Assembly: GCA_945910005.1 (NCBI GenBank)
Contig: OX246745.1
Span: 43,069,890 to 43,133,889, forward strand
Reading direction: 5' to 3'
Origin: Isoperla grammatica
Taxonomy: Eukaryota > Arthropoda > Insecta > Plecoptera > Perlodidae
DNA: 64,000 nucleotides
Positions 50,864-59,460 of the stretch are shown here, piece by piece. The translations under genes were made by a program, and so were the position numbers. Within the stretch, counting starts at the first letter, position 1, and every line of letters begins with the position of its first letter. The notes below the pieces were generated by a model that made no database searches, was not told the DNA's origin, and saw only the letters and a program-made list of their open reading frames with translations.

Positions 50864-52611
50864 ATGGCTCCAGGCCCTAAAGCTAACACAGGTAACATAA
50901 ATTTGATGGCCTGGAATGCAAATTCTATCGCCGGAAAAAAGGACGAGCTGCATTACTATCTAAAAACAGAACAAATTCATGTGTGCTTGCTCAGCGAGAC
51001 CTTTTTGAAACCCTAAATAAAACTCAAAATTCATAGATATGCTTGTATCAGAAATGACAGGCTTTCACAAGGAGGTGGAACAGCCATCCTGGTCCGATTG
51101 GACATCCCGCACCAGGTTTGTCCAACGCCTGAGCTTGAGTCTCTTGAGGCAACATCTATACTTATTCAAACGGAGAATGGCCCACTTAAGCTGGTCTCAG
51201 TGTACAAACCCCCAAAAGTCCCTCTGAAAACGGGAGATATAGACAAGCTGATAAGTGCGCCTCTCCCTACGATTAAAGCAGGAGATATGAATTGCAAGCA
51301 CAAGTTCTGGCACTCGAGAAATAGCAACAGATGTGGCAAAGTACTCTTTGATCATTGCCTTAGCAAAGGACTGCAGGTCACTGGCCCAGTCAGCCCTACA
51401 CATTACCCGGACAATGGAGGGCGCCCGGATGTGTTAGATATTGTTATTTCCCATAATCTAATACACTCGTTGACTACCGACGTTTCAGCTATAATGAACT
51501 CAGATCACAACCCTTTGATGATGCAGTATGGTAATGCTGCGGCCAAAATTGCGCAGACCATGCGTTTTAATGTGAACAAGACTGACTGGAACACTTATCG
51601 GTCTTATATAAATGAGGAGATATCCCTAAGAGGGGCTGCCCCCATTTTAGAGACCAGAGAAGAGATTGACTCCTGTCTAGAAAGATATACTGACATGATT
51701 ATTGGGGCGCTCTATTCCAGCACCCCCCTAATCAAGCAGTTGAATGACAAATCCCCCTTCGATCTCCCACCTCATATTGTTAGACTGATACAGTCCAAAA
51801 ACAAGGTAAGGCGGGTTTGGCAGAGATTGCTTACCCCCAATCTAAAATTTCTCCTCAATAGTATGGAGAAAGATGTCAGGCGTCAAGTTGCGGATCACAG
51901 AAACGCCCAATGGAAGACAAAATTGGAAGGACTCTCTATGAGTGACTTGTCGCTATGGGATATAACGCGAAAACTAACCAGGTCTGCCAGGGCCAACCCC
52001 CCCCCTGCATGGGCGTAGGGGAATGGCTTACTGTGATGTTGATAAGGCGGCAGCCATGGCTGAAACGTTAGAAAGTGCCTTCATCCCTAACGACGAACCA
52101 TCTTCGGTATCCCATATAGAAACTGTTGAGGATAAACTCGAGGAGTATTTTTCTAATCCTGACAAACATCCAGTGCCTGCTGATGCAATCACTTCACCAT
52201 CTGAGGTTCTTAAATTAATTTATACATTAAAAAAAAAGCCCCCGGCTTTGATGGAATACCTAATGTTGCCCTTAAAAACCTGCCAAAATTGGCAATAGTG
52301 TTGTTAACAAACATATTTAATGCTATGACAAAGATGGGCTACTTCTCCATTTTTATGAAATCATCTAAGGTTATTCTGTTTCCTAAACCGGGGAAGGACC
52401 CAGTCTATCCTCAGAACTATCGTCCGATTAGCCTGCTGACGGGCATCTCAAAGTTGTACGAGAAGGTGATCTATACCCGATTGATAAGGCATGTGGAAGA
52501 GGCCAACATCATAATCAATGAGCAATTTGGATTCAGGAGGAAGCATTCCACTGTTCATCAGATAGTACGCGTTGCTGAGAATATTATTGACAGCTTTAAT
52601 TCTAATAGGGT
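50864..52611 (+). pseudogene. Jockey LINE ORF2, first part: endonuclease and start of RT
   Basis: ATG at 50864. Endonuclease motifs LMAWNANSIAGKKDEL, LSETFLKP, AGDMNCKHKFWHSR, RPDVLDIVISH and MNSDHNPLM are in one frame but interrupted by TAA at 51014. A TAG at 52016 and a frameshift follow, then another frameshift at an A9/C5 run near 52230-52246. RT motifs then start: VILFPKPGKDP, NYRPISLLTGISKLYE and EQFGFRRKHST. The frame stops at the insertion of a second LINE at 52611. ORF2 of this family nicks and copies target DNA; this copy cannot. Confidence 0.85.
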
Positions 52612-54846
52612 TCGTTCGTTCGTTTCCGTGTCCGGAACACCGTTTTAGACAACTAATTTCCAAAAATCCGCCACTTTTATGGCTTTGTCATTTGCTAAAA
52701 TTAGATCCTCTATTGTACAAGTCTGCTCTAGATTTGGGCAGACTAGCAGGTGCTGGGGATCCTGAATCTGTCCGCATTCACATGGTTCGTGATCCTCCAG
52801 AAATCCCCATTTCCTCATGTTTTCTTTGCATCTCGACACTCCTGTCCGCAATCTGTTGAGTGATTTCCAGGTGATGTATGGAAGTTTAAAACCAGCAGCG
52901 GGCTCCTCCGTCAGCGCCATTATTGGACTTGGTATTCGGTTGCTCCAGATCTCAACTCTACGGTTCCCCGGGCTTGTTTTTAAAGGTTCAGTTGTCTTCA
53001 GGAAACTCTTCCTGGATTTGAGTCTGGTGCGCTGCAACTCATGTCCAGACATAGGATGACGTATGTCCGTCAGCTGTTTCTTCCTCTCCAACTCTGCTGC
53101 TACCTCTCTTCTTACCGCAGGTGGTGCAATGCCAAGCAATGTGTATATCTTGTCAACAGGGGTTGGTCGCATACAGCCTGTGATGATGCGTCCTGTCTCA
53201 TTTATTGCAATGTCGACTTGCTTGGCATGTGTAGAGTTTCTCCAAACTGGAGCTGCATATTCCACTGCAGAGAAACAGAGTGCCAAAGCTGATGTACGCA
53301 GGACTTCTGGTAATGCACCCCAAGATGTGCCTGTCAGTTTTCGTATAATGTTATTCCTGGTCGCGATCTTCTGCTTAGTGTCTTGGCAGTGTTTTCTGAA
53401 GGAGAGTGTGCGGTCTAGTTTCACTCCAAGATATTTTGGCTCGGTGGTATTTTCCAGTTCTTTACCTCTCCACACAACTCTGAGCTTCCTTCTTGCCTCT
53501 CTATTTCTCAAATGGAAAGCGCACACCTGAGTTTTACTAGGGTTTGGCTTCAGGTGGTTACGATCGTAGTAGTTGGCTTGATCTTCAAGTGCTCTTGTAA
53601 GCTTGTCTTCAACTTCTTTAAAGGTTCTTCCTTGTGCAGCCACTGCCGTGTCGTCCGCATATATAAAACGCTTTGCCTCTGCACTAGTTGGTTGGTCATT
53701 AGTGTAAATGTTATACAGCATTGGTGACAGAACACTACCCTGAGGCAGACCATTTTTTTGGTCTCTCCATCTACTGTTTTTCCCTTGGAGCGTTACATAG
53801 AAACGTCTATTCTGAAGCACACATTCGATGAACTTCGTTAGTTGGTAATCCTTGGTTATTTCATAAACCTTCCTCAACAATATCCGATGATTGACGGTGT
53901 CGTAAGCAGCAGTTAGGTCGATGAATACCACGCCTGTGACTTGTTTACGTTCGTACCCATCTTCAATAAATTGCGTTAAGTTTAAGATTTGTCCACAGCA
54001 TGATTTCCCGGGTCTAAAACCTGCCTGTTCTTTTATTATCTTTTCATCAACTTTGCTAGCTATGCGGTTCAGTATCAGTCGTTTTAGAGCTTTGTAAAGA
54101 TGACACAGTAGTGAGACTGGCCTAAAGTGCTTTGGATCTGTAGGTTCTTTACCAGGCTTCAACAGAGCCACTACTTTAGCCTTCCGTCTACATTTTTGGA
54201 ATTGTCATTGTTGAGATACATGTGTTCATAAACGTCAGGATCCATTTGATGGTTTCCGGTCCAAATTGTTTTATCTGCTCTGTTCTCATATCGTCCAGGC
54301 CAGCTGCCTTATTCGTTTTCATGTTGTCTATTGCATCACGTAGCTCCAGCAGAGAGAATGGTTCACGCAGAGATTCATCTTCATTTTCTGGGTCACGCTG
54401 AATATACGTTTTCCCTTTCTGTCTTGCCGTTTTGCCATTTATTAGTAGCTAGTGGGCTATTTGGTTCGGTGTGACTTGCGTCATATCTGGCGCGGGTTTA
54501 GTTTTATCATTGCTGAGGTTTTTTTATTAATTTCCAAGCACGTCGGCTGTTCTGTGCCATATCTAAGTTCTCCAAAACGTTACACCATCTTTCTCGTCTG
54601 GAGTCAGCCATAGCCTGCATTAGTTCTTCACCTACTTGAATAGTTTCCTCGGAGAAGGGATCGATTTCGTAGGCGATTTGATACGTCTCGAGAAGCGTTT
54701 TTGATTCCCCGTTTAATCCAGCAATGAAGTTCGTCCTGCATCCTCTCGGAATGTGTCGGCGAGATACAGTTTTTATAAGATCTACAAAACTGTCGTATGA
54801 GGTGGGGTTTGGTTCGATGTTAATAATAATCGATCGATGTTAATAA
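52612..54846 (-). mobile_element. 5'-truncated LINE inserted in Jockey ORF2
   Basis: The 16-bp target duplication TTAATTCTAATAGGGT lies at 52596-52611 and 54847-54862. The minus-strand element ends in a short (GAAC)n-type tail (TTCGTTCGTTCG on the plus strand at 52611-52622). It lacks the endonuclease half and has frameshifts near 54190 and upstream, so it was 5'-truncated on insertion and has since decayed. A 13-bp local duplication (GATGTTAATAA) lies at its right junction. Confidence 0.85.
52645..54171 (-). pseudogene. LINE reverse transcriptase, truncated (Jockey/CR1 supergroup)
   Basis: 508 codons with LLKPGKEPTDPKHFRPVSLL, EQAGFRPGKSCCGQIL, VVFIDLTAAYDTVNHRIL, KNGLPQGSVLSPMLYNIYTN and catalytic FIYADDTAVAAQ. 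A C-terminal region has a CCHC-like motif (CECGQIQDPQHLLVC). Upstream in another frame (about 54190-54420) the minus strand still reads MKTNKAAGLDDMRTEQIKQF and ILTFMNTC, the usual start of such an RT, so a single-base loss near 54190 broke the frame. I do not assign a clade more precisely. Confidence 0.85.
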
Positions 54847-55650
54847 TTAATTCTAATAGGGTGACTAAGGCTGTATTTCTAGATATAGCGCAGGCACTCG
54901 ACAAGGTGTGGCATGATGGCCTGATATTTAAGCTAATTGAATTAGACTTCCCTGCGTACTTAATCCACCTTCTGAAGTCATATCTAGCTGATCGAACATT
55001 TAAGGTTGCGCTTGGCAATGTGCTGTTGGACCTAAAACCAGTGGAGGCTGGGGTCCCGCAAGGGTCCATCCTCGGACCACTTTTATTCTGTATTTTTATC
55101 AATAACATGCCCCAGAGGGCGGGGATTACTTACGCGCTCTATGCGGATGATACTGCACTTATGGTACGCTCCTGGAGAGCATCACTTGCATTTGATAAGC
55201 TGCAGAAGGCCCTGCGTCAGTTAAAACACTGGTATACCAAGTGGAGAGTAAAGGGGATAAAAGCGTAGCGATCCTGTTCTCCAAGGCACTAAGAAATAAG
55301 GTTAATGAGTATGATGACCTCATATTCTTTGATGAGGTCATAGCTGAAAGTAAACAAGCTAAATACCTTGGAGTTATATTTGATAACAAACTCAATTGGG
55401 CCACGCATATTATGCATATTAAGTATGCTGTGGGGAAGGCCAGAGACAGGATGGCGCAGCTCCTCCCGTTACTCAGGAAAGGAGGAGGGCTGAGCATTGA
55501 GAATGGATGTACTATCTATCACATGTTAGTCAAACCAGTGCTTATGTATGCACCCCCAGTTTGGGCAGCAGCTGCTTCTAGCAGCCTGGATAGGCTGCAG
55601 GTGGTGCAGAATAAGGCATTAAGGATGGCCACCAAGTCATCTTGGTACGT
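54847..55650 (+). pseudogene. Jockey LINE ORF2, second part: RT catalytic region
   Basis: This continues the RT across the inserted LINE: VFLDIAQALDKVWHDGLIFK, GVPQGSILGPLLFCIFINNM and YALYADDTALMV are in one frame. A frameshift near 55245 precedes KYLGVIFDNKLNWATHI and LDRLQVVQNKALRMA in another. Similarity stops near 55650 where a different element starts. Confidence 0.85.
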
Positions 55651-56870
55651 GTTGCACACAAGATTTTTTGCATAGCAGTCAGGAGCTTTGTGACCTACCT
55701 TCCCACACCTCATGCATTTAATCCCTGTAACTGTATGCTGGTTATCATGTGAATTTTTACTGGTTGTAGCCTTGTTCTTGTATTTGGATTTTAGTTCATT
55801 AATGCCTAAGGGCTTATGCAATATTTCATTCGTACCTAATGTAGCCCTTTCCATTGCGAGTGCAATCTCGACACTTTTGTCAAAGGGTGGATCATCTTCT
55901 TCAAACATGCGATCTAACATCGGCTTAGTGTGTAATCCACTGACGAATACATCGCGTAGCATAGTATTCAACATTGACTCAGGATATTTGCAAGGTAACA
56001 CGAGTCTTCTAAGTTCAGAAACATGTGTACTTATAGGTTCTCCCTCCTGCTGTTTGCGATTGAGGAAAGCATGTCTACTCGGTATTACTAGGGGTTTTGG
56101 ACTAAGGTGTTTGCGTAAAACATCCTTTAGCTCCCCAAAGGTTTTATCCTGGTAAGTTGCTGGGTAGAGCAAACTTTTCAGTAGTGAAAACAGGTTAGGA
56201 CTTATGAGTGAAATCAATGTATTTACCTTCTTCAGTTCCGGGATATTTTGTAGATCTAGGTATGCGGTTAAACGATCCAAGTAGTCATCGAAATTTTCAG
56301 ACGATTCGTCATACTTATCGAAGTGTATCCCTGCAAAGCCTCGTCCCCGCGCGTCGTCTGCATCCGATCTGACGGAGAGCTGCTCCAATAATCGAACCAT
56401 CCTTCCTTGTAATTCCGTATTCTGGCTCATCAACTCTTGCATTTGTTGCTCCATTGTAATGGAATGTAGAAGTCGTAGTGTAATATCAGGGTCGGAACCC
56501 GAGAGGTATAGGCTCGAAAGATCTTGAAGATTCTAGAAGGGGGCGTATCATGGGCGTTGGCCGTAGGCCTGACAGCTCAATTCGCGGCGATATTCTCTTT
56601 GGCTTCCATGATCCTACCGACTGCGCCACTTTATTGTGTATTAATGAATGGAATGCCAAAGTTTTGCTTGATTTTGTATAATTATACAAGATAGTAATTA
56701 TATACAATATAAATGTAAGTAATACACATACAATATAAATTCAACCGCACGACAAGACGTCTGAACTTCAACTGCCTAGTCGTCTGGAACGTCGTGGACA
56801 AGCCGGGTCAATCGAACATATATCGATTAGTCGAATGCTCTTCTTCTTCTTCTCTTCCGAAGTCGTAACA
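55651..56870 (-). mobile_element. truncated LTR retrotransposon (LTR, tRNA-Ser primer site, gag)
   Basis: On the minus strand: a probable LTR beginning TGTTACGACTTCGG at 56870 and ending near 56629, then a primer-binding site TGGCGCAGTCGGTAGGAT (56611-56628), which complements the 3' end expected of tRNA-Ser, then a leader and gag. Pol and the second LTR are missing; the element ends abruptly at the Jockey RT near 55650. The exact LTR ends are tentative because there is no second copy to compare. Confidence 0.7.
55655..56454 (-). pseudogene. Gypsy-type gag with CCHC knuckle, C-terminally truncated
   Basis: ATG at 56454. The N-terminal coiled-coil-like stretch (MEQQMQELMSQNTELQGRMV) is followed by a capsid-like region with FDKYDESSENFDDYLDRLTA, LSPKPLVIPSRHAFLNRKQQ and SELRRLVLPCKYPE, and then a zinc knuckle CMRCGKVGHKAPDC at about 245. 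After CYAKNLVCNT the frame runs into Jockey sequence. Gag of this kind builds the particle that packages element RNA. Confidence 0.82.
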
Positions 56871-57011
56871 GTGACCAACAAATTAATACACAAAAACACG
56901 AACTCCTTGACTATACGTGAAACCCTGCTCTTACAAACCAGCAACTTTCTGGGGATTGTTGCCGCGAATAATGTACTAAAGAAGGAGGCACTGACTTACC
57001 CTTCCCTTCCT
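56871..57011 (-). other. probable PLE 3' terminal region
   Basis: A short sequence left of the hammerhead and right of the truncated LTR element. It probably belongs to the pseudo-LTR of the PLE that continues to the right. Confidence 0.4.
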
Positions 57012-57045
57012 GACGTTTCGGGAAAGTCACATCTCCCATCTTCAG
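57012..57045 (-). ncRNA. hammerhead ribozyme motif of the second PLE
   Basis: On the minus strand CTGAAGA, 19 nt forming helix II (GGGAG with TTCCC), then GAAACGTC. Helix I can form at least CCT/AGG. The core and spacing match the motif at 35402-35435. It directly follows or overlaps the PLE C terminus. Confidence 0.7.
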
Positions 57046-57710
57046 AGGCCCTCACTCGACGATGTGCATCTCGAGCTTCGAAGCCGCGAACTGACTGGTT
57101 CAGTCGTTGTCATTCCTCTCGCGTGTATGTCTGCGTCATTGTTCTTATCTCGTAGTGAAACCAGATTGGATCGACTACGCGTCAGGGGTCCACGTTCAGG
57201 GGTAGTGACGTACTCCACGCCCCTAGGGCTGGGACCTTGTGTTGGCGTCACGACGTTAACGCTGTCAGAACGTTGCACACGGGCTTCTTGTTGGTGTTGA
57301 AGGAGAACTGGTTTCCAGGAAGTAGGCAAACGTTGTCCGTCATCCCGTTTGTTAAGGCTTCCCGGTCTCTTCTCTATCTCAATAGCCTCTCGAATGACAC
57401 GTACTTGCAATTCATTGACCGAAACTAGCGTTCTGGTGTTTTCAAAGCTTATAGAGTGGCCGGTTTTTTTGACGTGTTGGGCCAGGCCTGATGTCTCTCT
57501 GCCACTGTTGACTGCTAATCGGTGTTCATCCCGTCTCACCGATATACGTCGGTTGGTCTGACCAACATACACTTCCCCGCACGACCCACACGGGACTTCA
57601 TAAACCCCATGGGCTTCAAGTGGTATGTTGTCTTTAGCGTTGCGTAACATAGTGCTTATCTTTCTGTAAGGGCGAAACGTAGTTTTTATGTTATGTTTTT
57701 TAAGCAACAA
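57042..57710 (-). pseudogene. PLE GIY-YIG endonuclease and C terminus, cut by Gypsy
   Basis: 222 codons: LLKKHNIKTTFRPYRKISTM, then the PLE GIY-YIG core IPLEAHGVYEVPCGSCGEVY and VGQTNRRISVRRDEHRLAV, HVKKTGHSI, VIREAIEIEKRPGSLNKRDD, and a TRSRSN region near the end. The upstream portion (RT) is found on the far side of the Gypsy element, and the frame resumes exactly there (HLPYLRGTSKKIGK), so the PLE was intact here until the Gypsy landed. Confidence 0.85.
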
Positions 57711-57987
57711 TGTAGGGTTACCACCCCTCCTCCTCTATGTCAGGTTGGGGTGGGCGGACCGAAGAGGGCCCTTGGTCAAGGCCTGGGAGAGTGTGAGGGG
57801 AGTGTGGAACGTGAGAGCCTAGTGACCGGACACGGTGCTGGGTGATTGTGTGTTCCATGTATTCACTGTAATTTGTAGTATTTTAATATTCGTAGTACTA
57901 ATAAATAATCATCGTTTCTTATGCATTCGTGTAATTAGTGACATTACTCATCATTGACTATCCTAAATCATCCTTGGAGATGTAACA
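57711..57987 (+). repeat. Gypsy 5' LTR
   Basis: Starts TGTAGGGTTACC and ends GAGATGTAACA. It contains an AATAAA near 57899. It is the same length and apparently the same sequence as the 3' LTR. Confidence 0.96.
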
Positions 57988-57989
57988 AC

Positions 57990-58007
57990 TGGCGCCCAAC
58001 GTACTAG
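57990..58007 (+). other. Gypsy primer-binding site (tRNA-Lys type)
   Basis: TGGCGCCCAACGTACTAG starts two bases after the LTR; its first 12-13 bases are the familiar complement of a tRNA-Lys 3' end. Confidence 0.85.
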
Positions 58008-58022
58008 ACCTAAACATTTTTT

Positions 58023-58440
58023 TAAACGTGCGTGTACGCAAGTGCGTGTTTTACTAACGTTATTTGGCAAACAATTTTTCTGTGACGCGCGTGTACGCAA
58101 GTGCGTGGGTTATTATCATTATTTGGCGAACTTTTTTCTGTGACGCGCGTGTACGCAAGTGCGTGGGTTATTATCATTATTTGGCGAACTTTTTTCTGTG
58201 ACGCGCGTGTACGCAAGTGCGTGGGTTATTATCATTATTTGGCGAACTTTTTTCTGTGTCGCGCGTGTACGCAAGTGCGTGGGTTATTATCATTATTTGG
58301 CGAACTTTTTTTTTTTCTCTGTGTCGCGCGTGAACGCAAGTGCGTGGGTTATTATCATTATTTGGCGAACTTTTTTCGGTGACGCGCGTGTACGCAAGTG
58401 CGTGGTTTATCTATATAATTTCAAAGACAATTTTTTTTTC
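58023..58440 (+). repeat. 58-bp tandem repeat in the Gypsy leader, about 7 copies
   Basis: Units contain GCGCGTGTACGCAAGTGCGT, a TTATTATCATTATTTGGCGA block and a T-run of variable length; units start near 58081, 58139, 58197, 58255, 58320 and 58378. It lies between the primer site and the gag ATG, so it is transcribed but not translated. In-frame upstream sequence over it makes ORF callers extend gag too far left. Confidence 0.93.
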
Positions 58441-58449
58441 TCTTTCGAC

Positions 58450-59460
58450 ATGGTTCTAACGCGTGGAGGAGAGACACATAGTGAAGCAAGTTCGGCTGCC
58501 GCACCTGACGGCATGGAGGCGGTAAATGCAGTGCTGACTGCGATAACTACGCAGTTGTCAGCAGTTCTCGACCGCATTGGCGCGTTAGAGGTTTCGCGGG
58601 AGCAAACGCCACCCCCTCAACAACCGTCTGGACGTGGGTTAGGCGCTGACGCGGTGTTTACCGGGATGGGTCCCGTGCCTATGGCATCTTTTCCGCGGTT
58701 CGAAAATGACGGGAAAATTCACCCGGTAACTTTTCTTGAGGAGATGGAAGAACAGTTTGGTCAATATAACGTCCCAGAAGGACAGAAGTTACTGTTAGCT
58801 CTCCGACAACTGGAGGGTGTTGCAAAGGACTGGGGGGCGGCATTTCGCCAGACTTGGCGTTCGTGGGAAGAGTTTACGGTTGCCTTCCGTGAGATGTTTT
58901 GGTCGGCGAACGCACAGGATGCTGTGCTCATCAAGTTCCACCAGGACTACTATGATAAGAAGACGCACGGTACGATGACCGAGTTTTTTCTTTCATGGAA
59001 GAGCCGCTTACAGCACGTGTCATCATACATGTCCGACGACGCGTTTGTTCGGCAGATTTCGCATTTGTTCCCATCGAATGTGGAGCACGCGATCCTGTCA
59101 GCGAATGTGAAAACACCCCACGCGCTGCTGCATCTACTCCGCGGGTTTGATGACGCGGCGACGCGACGCCGAGAACGTGAAGTAATGTTGCGTCAAGGAA
59201 ATGCTCCAGACGGATTTCGACGGCCTACAGGTGGCTCGCAGTCACCGCAGATGATGGGATCGACGCAACAACGTCTACACCCTCAACAGCCGTATACGGA
59301 CAACTGGAGGGAGCAACGACATGGGACGCCGCGTCGCGACGTTGGGCCGCCGAGGAACCAGGCGCCACGAGTGAACGCGGTGACGGTGACACAGGACCTA
59401 GACGTCGTCGCCAGGGAAGAGCAGGACATACCAACTGAGTCGGCGGGAAACGAGCTGTAA
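58450..59460 (+). CDS. Gypsy gag
   Basis: 336 residues from the ATG at 58450; the longer frame starting at 58159 reads through the leader repeat and is rejected as the start. After an Ala/Pro-rich N terminus come the capsid motifs MASFPRFENDGKIHPVTFLE (about 77-96), LRQLEGVAKDWGAAFRQTW and FREMFWSANAQ ... ISHLFPSNVEHAIL. The C-terminal part is rich in Gln, Arg and Pro (RRPTGGSQSPQMM, WREQRHGTPRRDVG) and has no CCHC zinc knuckle, so RNA binding may rely on this basic region. It ends with TAA at 59458, overlapping pol in the -1 frame. Confidence 0.9.
   Translation: MVLTRGGETHSEASSAAAPDGMEAVNAVLTAITTQLSAVLDRIGALEVSREQTPPPQQPSGRGLGADAVFTGMGPVPMASFPRFENDGKIHPVTFLEEMEEQFGQYNVPEGQKLLLALRQLEGVAKDWGAAFRQTWRSWEEFTVAFREMFWSANAQDAVLIKFHQDYYDKKTHGTMTEFFLSWKSRLQHVSSYMSDDAFVRQISHLFPSNVEHAILSANVKTPHALLHLLRGFDDAATRRREREVMLRQGNAPDGFRRPTGGSQSPQMMGSTQQRLHPQQPYTDNWREQRHGTPRRDVGPPRNQAPRVNAVTVTQDLDVVAREEQDIPTESAGNEL

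Larger units (their letters stand above)
37640..55650 (+). mobile_element. degenerate Jockey-clade LINE, split by three insertions
   Basis: ORF1 (37934-39680) and ORF2 (50864-52611, 54847-55650) are parts of one LINE. The join across the BEL/Pao insertion is shown by the GCAAT duplication and by the ORF2 ATG at 50864 overlapping the ORF1 end (stop at 50878), as in Jockey elements. The join across the second LINE is shown by the 16-bp duplication. The 3' end is lost where a truncated LTR element begins near 55650. Internal stops and frameshifts make it a dead copy, the oldest layer of the stack. Confidence 0.8.

Noticed and set aside
51480..51500. A further GACGTTTC hammerhead-like string
   Set aside because: It lies in Jockey endonuclease coding sequence and no CTGANGA core occurs at the right distance.
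58159..58449. N-terminal extension of Gypsy gag by about 97 codons
   Set aside because: The frame runs through the 58-bp leader repeat with no conserved residues; the ATG at 58450 begins the gag-like sequence.
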